This document shows positions 35,120 to 45,490 of a DNA stretch of 64,000 bases, piece after piece (position 1 is the first letter of the stretch; every line of letters starts with the position of its first letter). The stretch lies in NCBI GenBank assembly GCA_944739405.2, contig OX123197.2:999501-1063500 (forward strand). The letters run 5' to 3'. The notes beneath the pieces are model-generated. The model was not told the origin of the DNA. It searched no databases and worked only from the letters and a program-made list of their open reading frames with translations. Source of the DNA: Euclidia mi (Eukaryota; Arthropoda; Insecta; Lepidoptera; Erebidae). A program made the position numbers and the translations under genes.

Positions 35120-35456
35120 GAGCCCGGGCTCCGCTTTCTAGTCTATAGTCTAGATTTGACAGAATATTACCATTTCCACAGAGCGACTGCCGTCTGACCT
35201 TAACCCTATGGGATAGCCATATTCCATGGTTTAGACCAGAGTCAGGAGGTTCGCGGGTACTAATTCCTTGTAACGATTGTCGAGGATCTTTTTGATGACA
35301 GCTGGATCTGACGGCTTAACGTGCTCTCCGAGGCACGGAGGGTGTGACTTTTTGTGGCCGGTCACCCATCTATAAGCCAGACGGTGACGAACCCGCTTAA
35401 CCTTGTGAATCGATAGATTCAAGCGGTCGCCACTTTGCCACGGGCCGCTCACTTTA
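35120..35456 (-). mobile_element. 5S-rRNA-headed SINE with family A core
   Basis: On minus, the first ~120 bp contain CAAGGTTAAGCGGGTTCG and TTATAGATGGGTGACCGG. These parallel the internal control region of 5S rRNA (a TTAAGCA-CG block, then TTAGATGGG-GACCG). They are followed by the core GTGCCTCGGAGAGCACGTTA and the 3' domain of family A. The head therefore derives from 5S rRNA while the body is shared with tRNA-headed family A. A second head is at 39216-39337 and a third copy at 51905-52165. Confidence 0.65.
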
Positions 35457-35915
35457 TACGCCACATGTGCGTACTTATTTGAATCCAAAACTATATATTA
35501 TATTAGACCTGCTGGTTAACATTTTGTGGCTCCAGCTCTTTAGTTGAGTTTTTTTGTTTGAATATTTTAGCTTACTATTTAACGCATAATTGTATACCAT
35601 AATCTGTATATTTATTTGGCTCCTTTAAGACATACATATACCCGTCAATCAATACTTAATGGTTTCACATTACAATTATTTAAATTTTAGTTTTCCATTC
35701 ATAAGATGTTCCATTGAATTTATATTCATTACGTCCATACATTGTCAAATCCGAAAGCATACTATATTGATCCGCTTTAAATATTATGAACTGATACTGA
35801 AAATCTGATGCACACAAGCTTATGGATATTATGTGGCTACATTACTATACACGCCGCGCCATATCTGCGTGCTTATATGAATTTGGGTCGTTTGGCTTGT
35901 ATGATGAAATATCAT
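35334..35915. repeat. Left arm of large inverted repeat
   Basis: From GCACGGAGGGTGTGACTTTT to AATTTGGGTCGTTTGGC this stretch matches, in inverse and with divergence, 38757-39337. Conserved blocks include CGTACTTATTTGAATCCAAA, CATACATATACCCGTCAATC and GCTTTAAATATTATGAACTG. The spacing between arms is about 2.8 kb. Confidence 0.75.
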
Positions 35916-35916
35916 C

Positions 35917-36290
35917 AATTCATCATCATATCAACCAAACGACGTCCACTGCTAGACATAGGCCTCCCCCAAGGTTCTCCACACATACCAGTCTTGAGCC
36001 GCCCGCATCCAACCGCTTCTCGCGTTCTTAACGAGATCGTCGATCCATCTTGGAGGATTTCCCTTGCGGCGTCATCCGGTATGTGGCCACCACTTCAGAA
36101 CCTTTCTGCATCCACGGCCTCAACTTCGAGATATGTACTCTGACCACTGCCACTTCAGCTTGACTATCCGGAAAGCTATGTCTTTGGTTCTCCTGCGGAT
36201 TTCCTCATTTCTGATTCGATCTCGCACAGGAAACCTCCAAGATTAGCTCTCTCCATTGCCCTCTGAGTGACCTTGCGCCTTCGGATAAGG
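35917..36290 (-). mobile_element. RTE LINE C-terminal fragment
   Basis: The minus strand reads QRAMERANLGGF, then (after frameshifts) VKLKWQW, RWMQKG-like and EEAYV-like blocks. It ends AGCAGTGGACGTCGTTTGG and GATATGATGATG. The order matches the end of lepidopteran RTE ORF2 (RAMER..., KLKWQWAGH, RWMQ, WTSFG-stop). Several frameshifts make it non-functional. Confidence 0.65.
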
Positions 36291-36299
36291 CCCATAGAT

Positions 36300-37215
36300 A
36301 TTTAATATCATTAGATGAAATCCCTATCTATTTTCCATACATAAGTTGATCCAGAGGATTTATATTTATTATAACCATGCATTGTTAGATCCACGAGTGA
36401 AATTATAGCAGCCATGGAGTTATTTGCTAGCATTATGTTGTAGATTTACGTATTATCTAACTCTGATTACATGCTCTATCGTACGTACTTATTTGAATTC
36501 AGTAAACTTATATAAAAACAAATCAATGTGATGTGGCTCCACATTATACTTTACATGCTATATCTGTATACTTATTTAAATCCAGTCATAATACTACCAG
36601 CTATCTATCTAACCAACCGATCAATACTACGAAGCTCCAGGATTAAGTTCATTAATTGCACGATTATTAGTAGACTTGGTTAATTTTATTTATTGCATTC
36701 ATCGGTGGCTGACAAGTCAGCGGCATACTTGATGGTAAGCTATCTGTTGCTCATACATATGCCTGCGTTTTCTCAGCATTACAAAAGAAATAGCAAAGAA
36801 ACACATCCAACTCACTGCCTACCAGGAGGAAGAGAAGGAGGGAAAAGAAGCAGGTTGAAAGGCACTGTTCAAATTTTTATCAGAATCCACTCAGGCACTC
36901 TCAATTAGCTGAGCTGGCCTCAAATGATGACTTCTTTAGATTTTCATGACATTCGGGTTCCATGACTTGGAATTGTTTTTCTGACGATCGGGGTCGAAAC
37001 TAATTATTAAGAATCTTAGCAAAAATTGTCAGCCCTACCAAGGAAACAAACCCGACCCGGAACTTATGATCAGCAGTAGTAAATTATCCGTAGAACAATG
37101 AGGCAGTCAGATAAACAATATATGTTATAATTATGCACAAATTACATCCAGACATAGAACTAACACGTGTGTTTATGCTTATCACACAAGGATTTGGTCA
37201 TGAATACCTAGCTAT
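36300..37215. other. Motif array continues, then unrecognised sequence
   Basis: 36333-36600 repeats the GATCCA / GGCTCC / TTTGAATTCAG order of 35693-35880 at an offset of about 640 bp. From 36600 to 37215 nothing was recognised. Confidence 0.45.
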
Positions 37216-37462
37216 AAATCTTTTTTAGGGTTCCGTAGTAAACTAAAAGGAACCCTTATAGTTGCACCATGTCCGTCTGTCCATCCGCGGTTTTACGAAA
37301 AAACTATAACCACTAGAGAGCTGAAATTTGCCATGGTTATGCATTGTAACCACGCGGACAAAACTGTACAATAATTTATTTTGAAAAAAGTAATGTATAC
37401 GGGTAGCTCCCATGGGTACAATACATAACGTGAAAACGAGGCCCGACACGCACTTGACCGCT
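37216..37462 (-). repeat. Family K repeat (near complete)
   Basis: It runs from AGGGTTCCGTAGTAAAC with GTCCGTCTGTCCATCCGCGG to GCCCGACACGCACTTGACCG. Both ends recur, in inverse, at 49430-50345. Confidence 0.6.
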
Positions 37463-37640
37463 TTTATACAGTAGAGGTGGCAAACGAACTACTGTCTGCC
37501 CGCCTGATAGTAAGCAGCTAATCATAGCCATGTAATACTAATAACACCAACTAGACATTATAAGCGCGTTGTTTTATCTACTACTGTCCTACTACCAAAA
37601 CTACCTCGTGGAGAGGCTTAAGTCCTTTATTGGACTGCAA
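37463..37640 (+). repeat. Family D fragment (diverged)
   Basis: AGAGGTGGCAAACGA, CGCCTGATAGTAAGCAGC and ATTATAAGCGCGTTG follow the family D order with many changes. Confidence 0.45.
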
Positions 37641-37739
37641 AAGGCATCATCAATTTATTGTGACCACTTTTTTACACAATCAGATCAACATTTAGACACC
37701 AAAGAAGTTTATATACAATAGCGGACATTGTAATAATAA

Positions 37740-38125
37740 TAAACCACCTACTACCAATCATCATTGTCAGAACGTTATTCCGTTAATATGGTAGTTTTGG
37801 TTGACTACTATTACCGTTTTCTACCAAAAACAATTTCTTTTAAAACTACCAAACCTACCATGTCTACAATATGTGTCATTACTAACATTTCTACCAAATC
37901 TACCATTATCTCAAACCAACAATTTGTGCCATAACAACTATTGCTACCAAACCTACAATTTCTACCAAAACTACAATTTCCATTAAAACTACTAATCATA
38001 CAAAAACAACCATATCATCCAAAATAACCATTTCTTTCAAAGTAACTATTTTCTACCACAGATTCTGCCAAATTTTCTACCAAAGCTACAAGTTCTGCCA
38101 GTCACAATTTTCTACCAAATACTTA
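37740..38125 (+). repeat. Degenerate CTACCAAA minisatellite
   Basis: Words of the form CTACCAAA(A/C)CTAC(A/C)A followed by TTT recur about twenty times over 385 bp with drift. Strand composition is strongly skewed: G is rare on plus. The frames on both strands (N/Y/F-rich) are products of the repeat. Confidence 0.75.
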
Positions 38126-38493
38126 ATTCCTATCACTTTTAAATGATGATATTAGTACTCTATCTATATTATTAAATAGAACTTATGACGTGCAAATTTT
38201 ATTAATGTTGACCTTTAATTTAAAATGTGTCATACAGTGTGATGAACAGTAAGACTTATGTAATAGCACTATAGTATTTAAGATCATATTTAATGTAAAA
38301 GGAACATTTGTACGCCGGTGACGGCAAAATACTATGGACTTAAAAACAGTAAACAACTTTGTCAACAGTATTCCAACAAATAAACTATTATTTTCTATTC
38401 TGTAAATGTTTCACATTAATAAAAAAAGATGTCCGAAGGAACTCCATCGTGGGTATTGTGTTTCGAAATAAATTTCAGAAACATTTTCATAAC
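38126..38493. other. Intergenic, nothing recognised
   Basis: AT-rich. Confidence 0.4.
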
Positions 38494-38755
38494 AGTTGCC
38501 TAGACTTGACAGAATATTAGCTTTTTCACATAGTGACTGCCGTCTGACCTCTACAACCCGAAGCCGTAGGCATATTTTATGGTTTAGACCAGATATTTGA
38601 GGGCACGGATTGCCCTAACGACTGTCAAAGATGATAACCGAAACCGATGATTTACGTGCTTTACGAGGCACGGAGGGATGTGATCTTTTGTGGCCGGTCA
38701 CCCTATGTCCAGCAGTGGACGTCGTTTGGCTGATATGATGATGATATTTCATATC
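38494..38755 (-). mobile_element. SINE family A/5S-type fragment plus RTE tail
   Basis: On minus, the family A 3' domain and core are recognisable (ATAAAATATGCC, GAGGCACGG on plus, TGTGGCCGGTCACCC). 38706-38752 carries CCAGCAGTGGACGTCGTTTG with GATATGATGATG. The latter forms a hairpin with the next bases (ATATCAGCCAAACGAC). Confidence 0.55.
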
Positions 38756-38756
38756 A

Positions 38757-39337
38757 GCCAAACGACCCAAATTCATATAAGTACGCAGATATGGCGTGGC
38801 GTACTTACGTAATGGAGCCACATAATATTCATATAAGCTATTGTGCATAAGATTATCAGTATCAGTTCATATTTAAAGCGGATTAATATAGTATGCTTTC
38901 GGATTTGACAATGCATGGACGTAATGAATATAAATTCACTGGATCATCCTATGTATGGCAAACTAAAATTTAAATAATTGTAATGTGAAACCATTAAGTA
39001 TTGATTGACGGGTATATGTGTGCCTTAAAGAAGCCAAATAAATAAACAGATTATGGTATACAATTATGCGTCAAATAGTAAGCTAAAGTATTCAAACAAA
39101 AATACTCAAGTATCATAATCCTGGAGCCACATAATATTGACCAGCAGGTCTATATTAAAAAGTTTTGGATTCAAATAAGTACGCACATGTGGTGTATAAA
39201 ATGGCAAAGTGGCGACCGCTCGAATCTATCGATTGGCAAGGTTAATCCTCGCAAAATTTGCGAGGTAAAACGCGTTCGTCACCGTCTGGTTTATAGATGG
39301 GTGACCAGGCACAAAAAGTCACACCCTCCGTGCCCTA
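38757..39337. repeat. Right arm of large inverted repeat
   Basis: Inverse partner of 35334-35915, from GCCAAACGACCCAAATTCAT to GTCACACCCTCCGTGCC. Its 5S-like head (39216-39337, plus-oriented) carries TTATAGATGGGTGACC and has a 21-bp hairpin insertion (TCCTCGCAAAATTTGCGAGG). Confidence 0.75.
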
Positions 39338-39846
39338 AATTAAATGGTAATAAATAAAATAAATAAAATATTTTTTTTGTTTTATTTATTTATGTTTGTC
39401 ACGGGCTCTTCTTGTAGGTATGTGCCTACCTAGTACCTACTACAAATATTTAACCATAAACTCCGAAGTAAAAAAAAGTGCTGGAAAAATGGACAAAGAA
39501 ACCAAGTTAATGTAAGAAATGCCGCAAGTTATGAGAATTAATAAGAAATACAGAATAATAATACATAAAAGTGACCAAGAACCAATTACTGCCCTCCGTG
39601 AAGAATACTGCGCTGCGATTGGCCCATTTGAATCGGATCAAGTAAATCGAAAATATCTAAAGTGTGGATTTGTATAAAAATGGCGTAATTATTATTAGCA
39701 ACGACGTTGGCTTTAGTTGATCCGAAGGGAGCCACATGAGACTTTGGCGCTCGCAATGGATCAAGAAATCATGACCGGATCAACAAGTGAAAACGGATCA
39801 AACAAAAACTACTTATATGGCACGCTTGATCAACATTGTGATGAAG

Positions 39847-39850
<4 letters not shown>
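39338..39850. other. Right flank of inverted-repeat region
   Basis: GGAGCCACATGAG, CGGATCAA and TGGATCAAG are inverse forms of the GGCTCC/GATCC motifs of the left side. No coding exon was seen. Confidence 0.45.
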
Positions 39851-39896
<46 letters not shown>

Positions 39897-39897
39897 A
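39851..39897 (+). repeat. (TA)n microsatellite at gap edge
   Basis: More than 20 TA units ending directly at the N run. Its true length is unknown. Confidence 0.9.
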
Positions 39898-40097
39898 NNN
39901 NNNNNNNNNNNNNNNNNNNNNNNNNNNNNNNNNNNNNNNNNNNNNNNNNNNNNNNNNNNNNNNNNNNNNNNNNNNNNNNNNNNNNNNNNNNNNNNNNNNN
40001 NNNNNNNNNNNNNNNNNNNNNNNNNNNNNNNNNNNNNNNNNNNNNNNNNNNNNNNNNNNNNNNNNNNNNNNNNNNNNNNNNNNNNNNNNNNNNNNNN
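39898..40097. other. Assembly gap (200 N)
   Basis: Exactly 200 N, a conventional filler length, so the real gap size is unknown. It follows a (TA)n run, a likely cause of assembly failure. Confidence 0.99.
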
Positions 40098-40305
40098 CGT
40101 TGTAGAATTAGAAACGAAAGTAAAAGAGTAATTTGTGATAGTTATAGTCATAGTCATACTAAGCTTCATGTTGATGATGAATGTGACACTGCGTAGTGAA
40201 AGTCAGTACCATGGCGGCTTACACCGAGAACTGTAAGGCGAATGTTGAAAATATTCTAAGGGATCAAAATACATTTATAATGTTAGTTTTACAAAATAAG
40301 ACTGT

Positions 40306-40548
40306 TTCCTTGGTCCAGTGGCTAGCGTATGCGTCTGCTGATCGGTTAGAGGTCTCCCTCCTTGTCTTCAAGGTCTCGGGTTAGATTTCCGGATCGAGCA
40401 AAATTGTTACTGAGTTTACCGAATTCTCAGTTGTAGCATGTAATCTGCGCTCGCCCCCTATTATGTAGGACCCAAAATTCATAAAATGGCGAAATGTGGG
40501 CGTAATGTTACACCTCTGCCTACCCCTTAGGGATACAGGCGTCAGAGT
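40306..40548 (+). mobile_element. SINE, family C
   Basis: Head TTGGTCCAGTGGCTAGCG, a weakened B box (GGGTTAGATTTCC), body, and end CCCCTTAGGGATACAGGCGT. Confidence 0.65.
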
Positions 40549-40644
40549 ATTGATTATGAATGAATATATTTTTTAATAAAATGCTGCAACCAGTCGATTA
40601 ACGATTCTTTTCTCTAGATAGGAAGAAAGCCTTTGGAGTTTGTG

Positions 40645-40802
40645 TAAGGCCTCCCTCGCATTGGTCATAAGTGTTCCTCGAGCGTACGCTCGGCATCCGT
40701 TCGGCGTGCGCCCGGCGTTCACTTTGTACTACAGACTGAACGCCGAGCGCACGCTGGGCGTACGCTCGAGGAACGCTGACGCCCAACGTGAGGTCGGCCT
40801 AA
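40645..40802. mobile_element. Palindromic MITE of about 158 bp
   Basis: TTCCTCGAGCGTACGCTCGG... at 40672 pairs with ...GGGCGTACGCTCGAGGAACG near 40780. Outer parts (TAAGGCCTCCCTC / GAGGTCGGCCTAA) also pair. Internal motifs (GGCGTGCGCCCGGCGTTCA) pair as well, so it folds almost completely. Confidence 0.75.
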
Positions 40803-41039
40803 AGGTAAATTGGTCCAGTATCTCAGCTTGCTAATGGATCATTACAGCGTTAGATCATTAAATCCCGGCAGGCTGACATTAGCGAGTAATAATATGGACA
40901 TTTCCAAGATTCTTAATTGAGTGTAAAAGTGGATCAGCTTTCAATACCTACCAGGGTATGTGATATTGTGACATTTAACGAGATACTAAACTGACTAAAT
41001 TGTCGTGGCAAACTTAGGCCTCCCGTAAGGTGGGCTGAC

Positions 41040-41765
41040 GTTGCGGTGGGCTGACGATCTTGTTGAGATCGCGAGCAGCGGATGGATGTGGGTGGCTCAG
41101 GATGGGTCCATGAGGAGAGCCTTGGGGGAGACTTATGTCCAGCAGTGGACGTCTCTCAGCTGATATGATGATGATGATGAAATTGAGTATAAAAGTGAAG
41201 GTCACCTTTTCAGGGTTGGTCCATGTGGAAAGTCTTGAGGGAGGCGTGTCTCCAGCAGTGGACGTCTTTCAGCTGATATGATGATGATGATGAAATTGAG
41301 TATAAACGTGAAGGTCACTTTTTCAGGGTCGGTCCATGTAGAGAGCCTTAGGGGAGGCCAATGTCGAACAGTGGACGTCTTTCGGCTGATATGATGATGA
41401 TGATGATGAAATTGAGTAGATATAAAAGTGAAGGTCATCTTTTCAGGGTCGGTCCGTGTGGAGAGCCTTGGAGGAGGCGTATGTCCAGCAGTGGATGTCT
41501 TTCGGCTGATATGATGATGATGATGAAATTGAGTATAAACGTGAAGGTCACTTTTTCAGGGTCGGTCCATGTAGAGAGCCTTTGGGGAGGCCTATGTCGA
41601 GCAGTGGACGTCTCTCCGCTGATATGATAATGATGATGAAATTGAGTATAAAAGTGGAGGTCACCTTTTCAGGATCGATCCATGTAGAGAGCCTTGGGGG
41701 AGGCGTGTGTCCAGCAGCGGACGTCTTTCGGCTGATATGATGATAATGAAATTGAGTAGGTATAA
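41040..41765 (+). repeat. Tandem array of RTE 3' ends (113-bp unit)
   Basis: Six units start at GTGGACGTCT-like sites 41145, 41258, 41371, 41491, 41604 and 41717. The period is 113 bp except one 120-bp unit, which has extra TAGATA-like bases. Each unit holds CCAGCAGTGGACGTCT, CAGCTGATATGATGATGATG, AAATTGAGTATAAA and GTCACTTTTTCAGGGTCGG. The sequence before unit 1 (ATCTTGTTGAGATCGCGAGC...GAGCCTTGGGGGAG) is the C-terminal coding end of an RTE LINE. The array is thus a tandemly amplified LINE end. Confidence 0.85.
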
Positions 41766-41786
41766 AAGGGGTGGTAACCTTTCAAT

Positions 41787-41936
41787 GCGCGTCACTTTAT
41801 GCATGCAGACTGTGGAGGGCGGTCGGCGGCGGCGCGCGGGGCATGCGCGTTGCAGCACGCACGGCGCCAGCCCGGCTGCCAGAGCCGCTGTCACCAACAG
41901 CTGCATCAGCATTGTGACACACACCCTGCGAGACAT
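41787..41936 (-). CDS. Candidate secreted-protein first exon
   Basis: On minus, an ATG at 41936 opens MSRRVCVTMLMQLLVTAALA, then AGLAPC, a good signal-peptide profile. An arginine- and proline-rich stretch with cysteines follows (CVLQRACPARRRRPPSTVCM HK). The block is strikingly GC-rich between a LINE-derived array and a MITE. A weak donor (AAA|GTGACG) follows the HK codons. The CxxxxxCP...TVC pattern loosely recalls the start of antigen-5/CAP-type secreted proteins, but the spacing does not fit well. No further exon was found, so it may be chance or a relic. Confidence 0.25.
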
Positions 41937-41944
41937 ATTTTATT

Positions 41945-42396
41945 ATCATACAAAATAAATTAGCGGGTCTTAATTGCGTACAACTAACTTATTTAAGGTC
42001 TTGCACCGAGCGTGGTCTCTCCGCGACCACGCTCGGTGCAAGACGAGCGAAAAGTCGGAACCAAATAGGTATTTATACCTTAAATAAGTTAGTTGTACGC
42101 GAAAAGTTAATTACTCACATTATTTTCGATGTCATGGACCATCGCGTAATGCTCATAAAATGATTTCTTCAAAACATGCTTTGCGGAAACTTGATTTTTC
42201 TGTTGTAGGTAATTAAACACTTATTTTTACTACAGTCATACAATAGTAAACGAAGTGATCTAATAGTATCATCGTTAATTTCTTAATTTGTTGATATATC
42301 TGAGTCACAATCACGTATCTCCGCGCGTGTTAATCGCCAAAATGGCTTAAAAAACGGGAACGGCCTCTTAAGACCCGCTAATTTATTTTGTATGAT
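41945..42396. mobile_element. TIR element of about 450 bp with internal hairpin
   Basis: The left end ATCATACAAAATAAATTAGC then GGGTCTT is repeated in inverse at 42370-42396 without mismatch (27 bp). Inside, a second inverted pair (CAACTAACTTATTTAAGG at 41981 / CCTTAAATAAGTTAGTTG at 42077) encloses a perfect 20-bp palindrome pair (GTCTTGCACCGAGCGTGGTC, 41998-42017 and 42025-42044). It has no gene and the superfamily is unknown. Confidence 0.8.
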
Positions 42397-43600
42397 GTAT
42401 ACAAATCGCGAAAGTTTAAAATCGATTATATTTTATTATCTTTGCGAAGACACGGAAAACTTGACCGGAAACCCTATACCAAGTTACCAACCCATCTGGT
42501 CAGCGTGGTACTGTAGGCCAAATTCTCCTATTGAGTGTATCCTCAGTGCTACTGTGCAGCAAATTAGAAGGGGCTAAGTGCAGCAGTGTGGCTAGTGGCC
42601 CACACTGCTAGACTTAACTTCCATGTAAGATTCCTGTAAAGCTAATTCGGAGGGGCGAACTCCAGAAGTGGACTGCGAAAGGCCCTAAAGAAGTTTATTA
42701 ATATATTTTTATTAAAACCTAAATAAAAAATCTATTGTTCTTCTTATAAAGAATTTCGAAGTAAAGTGGTGTGACTATCCGCTGAGTGATAGCGCTTTCC
42801 TTCTTCTTCACCCCGCTCTTTTTTCCTGCTCTTACCCATCTAGTCTGTAGGCAGTGACTTGAATACATATATTTCCAAGCAATTGCCTCTGCAATGTTTT
42901 GACAACAGCACATACAGACCTACATGTAAGTATATGAGCCATGATGGCTGTTAAGTTTTCCATCTACCACCGAGTTGGTACCCATAAATTGAATCTGTAT
43001 TGTACAATAATCTACATACAATGAAAAGGTATATCAGGTTTCTGAGCCCATAAGTGTAGTGCCTAAGAGCTTACTATCTATCACATGATGGACAAACGAA
43101 GTTGGTTACTGCACATCGAAAATATTGGCTAGCAATTTACTTCACAATTTATGCTCCAGCACCTGATCATATTGAATTGCTGTAGCACCTACGACTACAG
43201 CCAAATCCTTCTACGGAGCTACATTCAGCTAGAACTACGATCACAAAGTAGTAAGCACATAGTTATCCTTACGGTAGCTGCAACTACTTCTCCAACAATG
43301 CACTCTGGAACTGCTTGAACTCATAGTAATTGTTGATGCTAATGGGATTGGCCAGCCAGAACATGGTCTTAACAGCACACCACAAACATAAAATTTTCAA
43401 CAACGCGCGTTGACGGCTGACAAACGTTTTTCTATCATGTTTCTTTTTTCTAGCGTCTTATGTTTTCAAAATTGCTGTTTGACAGCCAGTATCTAAAGAG
43501 GTTCGTGGCTATTTGATTTAAATAAAAACCATTGATCCATATAACAACTAGATTAGCAAAGAGCGCTTATATTATTTGTTGCCGTGCGTTATGATAGAGT
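42397..43600. other. Intergenic with a decayed SINE
   Basis: 42465-42690 is a much-decayed family S-like SINE (ACCCTATACCA, CAGCGTGGTACTGTAGGCC, CAGAAGTGGACTG). No exon was recognised. Confidence 0.45.
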
Positions 43601-44159
43601 AAGATCCCAGAGCGTTCTGACCTTAGACTTTACTAGTCCAACCTCTCTGGTTCTGACATAACTTATTTTCACATGGATGAAACCTTCACGACTTAGTAGC
43701 GTCTAGTATACTTTAAATACCTGCCTACTTGTGGAGCTTGCCCTGTGACACCTGGGCAGGTACCAGGTGAGAAAGGTAACTTAAAATATGAGTTATCTTT
43801 CTTATATTTGTATGGCTGATTTTTATATATATTTTGTAGCATATTATTCTAAGCTAGAATTATAAACTGTCAGACACTTTTCATGGACCAGAGCTTTTGA
43901 CAGGCGCTTTAAAGATCGACAAAAAATTAATGAACTTTACTTATTTTTTCATGTCTGACTTTTCAAGTAACTATTACAAAGTTATATTTCATCAGTCAGA
44001 CAAATTCGAGTGACCAAACATCCCCTAAACACAAAATCCCCTAAGCACAAAATTATTCAGTCGGGAGTGCGGCAGGTATCTAAAGTATACTAGACGCTAC
44101 TAAGTCGTGAAGGTTTCATCCATGTGAAAATAAGTTATGTCAGAACGCTCTGGGATCTT
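43601..44159. mobile_element. TIR element of 559 bp
   Basis: AAGATCCCAGAGCGTTCTGA at 43601 is repeated in inverse at the right end (...TCAGAACGCTCTGGGATCTT). The inner 75 bp also pair (ATAACTTATTTTCACATGG, GTCTAGTATACTTTAAATAC). The left arm has an extra 35 bp (43622-43656) bracketed by a TTCTGAC repeat, so it was inserted or duplicated after the element formed. It has no gene. Confidence 0.75.
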
Positions 44160-45165
44160 GGACTATGGGTTCGTGGACCTAATACTGTCACATTGTTACA
44201 GTACACCTTAAATGCCAAATTAGTCGACACGAAAAGACAACGATCGTAAAAAGGGTAGATAGGCAGTGAAATATTGCAATTCACGTTGATAAAGAGTCAG
44301 GACATTTCATTTCTCACTTAAGTTAATTGTTTATCACAATTAAGGCTTTCATCCCGGGTGTCTCGGTCTCGAAAATTTTAAAACAATTTTGTTGTATTTT
44401 CGAGACTCGAGACTGCTACCTCCAGTTATCAAGACTATCGAGGCTTTTGAGACTAAATTTAAATAATAACCATTATTGAAAAATTTAAATTAAACTACAG
44501 TTTACGGATTCTATCGCAATATATGGTTTAACTGAGAGTACATTTAAACAGAATGATCTAGAAACTACATTATTTATTCCTATCCGACGTTTCGATTTCT
44601 TTATAGAAGTCGTAGTCACGGAAGAGTGAGATGAGATTTGTCTTTTTCTCGCTTGTAAAAGTTATATCAAACTAACTGAACATTGTTTAACTTTTGGTGT
44701 TGCTATTAACACAGAATGAGCCCACAGTGTCTTTATGTCTTCTGGTGTATTCTGGTGTCTTTGTCCTTCTTGGGTTTCATTAAACTCACACACAACAGAC
44801 TTTGTCGAGCGTCTGCTGTGTGTGAACATGTACAACAAGGAACCAACCACTACCTGCGATTTCTCGACTCGCAAAAGAACCCCAATGATGATCCGTGAGG
44901 GTATGGCAATTTAAAAATCAAGTGCGAATCGGATTCCTCGTGAAGGTTTCCGTAGTAGAGGTATCCACTTAACATACCCATTATTTTCACCTTATCAAAT
45001 ATTGCTATCACTTTTTGCCAGCAAACATAACCTTGTTTTCCATAGTGTTTGTATAAACGGCAAAGTTATATCTCAAAATCTGCTGACTGCATCTCGTTCC
45101 AATGAACTTTCGTTGGACTTCGTGATTCTCTTGCTTTAAAAGTTAGAGGAGAGGGGCTTTAAAGA
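44160..45165. other. Intergenic; foldback relic and CGAGACT words
   Basis: 44360-44450 contains repeated CGAGACT/GTCTCGA words. 44787-44824 is a small hairpin (CACACACAACAGAC / GTCTGCTGTGTGTG). 44920-45085 is a diverged part of the foldback at 19768-20415. No gene was seen. Confidence 0.5.
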
Positions 45166-45201
45166 TAGTAGAGCCTTGCTGATTTCAGCATGAATGGGCC
45201 G

Positions 45202-45490
45202 CAGGGCCGAACCGTCCCTATGTGTAATGTGCGCGGCGCACACAGGCACCAGGGTGACAGTTATAACAGTTATTTTCGAAAAAGGATGCCAAAAAAGGCG
45301 CTTCACAGATTTCGCACACAGGCGCAGTGGCGTAGGAAGGGGCGGCGGCGTTGGCGCGGTCCGCCGTTAGAGTGCCCAATGTAGTCGATTAAGTACAAAA
45401 AAAAAGGTCATCCGCCAACTTCCGGATGCCACCCAACAGGCGCTTCATGGATTTCGCACACAGGCGCTAGATTGGGTCGGAACGGCCCTG
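45202..45490. mobile_element. hAT-type MITE with 8-bp TSD
   Basis: The ends are CAGGGCCGAACCGTCCC and, inverted, CAGGGCCGTTCCGACCC. They are flanked by a perfect 8-bp duplication ATGGGCCG (45194-45201 and 45491-45498). A CAGGG start and an 8-bp TSD are hAT hallmarks. Inside, about 45325-45365 resembles the end of the other hAT MITE at 53961-54171. Confidence 0.85.

Noticed and set aside
35808..36246. Overlapping plus-strand frames
   Set aside because: They lie opposite a minus-strand RTE fragment and are antisense readings of it.
39717..40196. 159-codon frame across the gap
   Set aside because: Most of it is translated N plus a (TA)n run (repeating YI).
41040..41765. CRISPR-like array
   Set aside because: The repeats have no distinct spacers; units are full-length tandem LINE ends in a eukaryotic genome.
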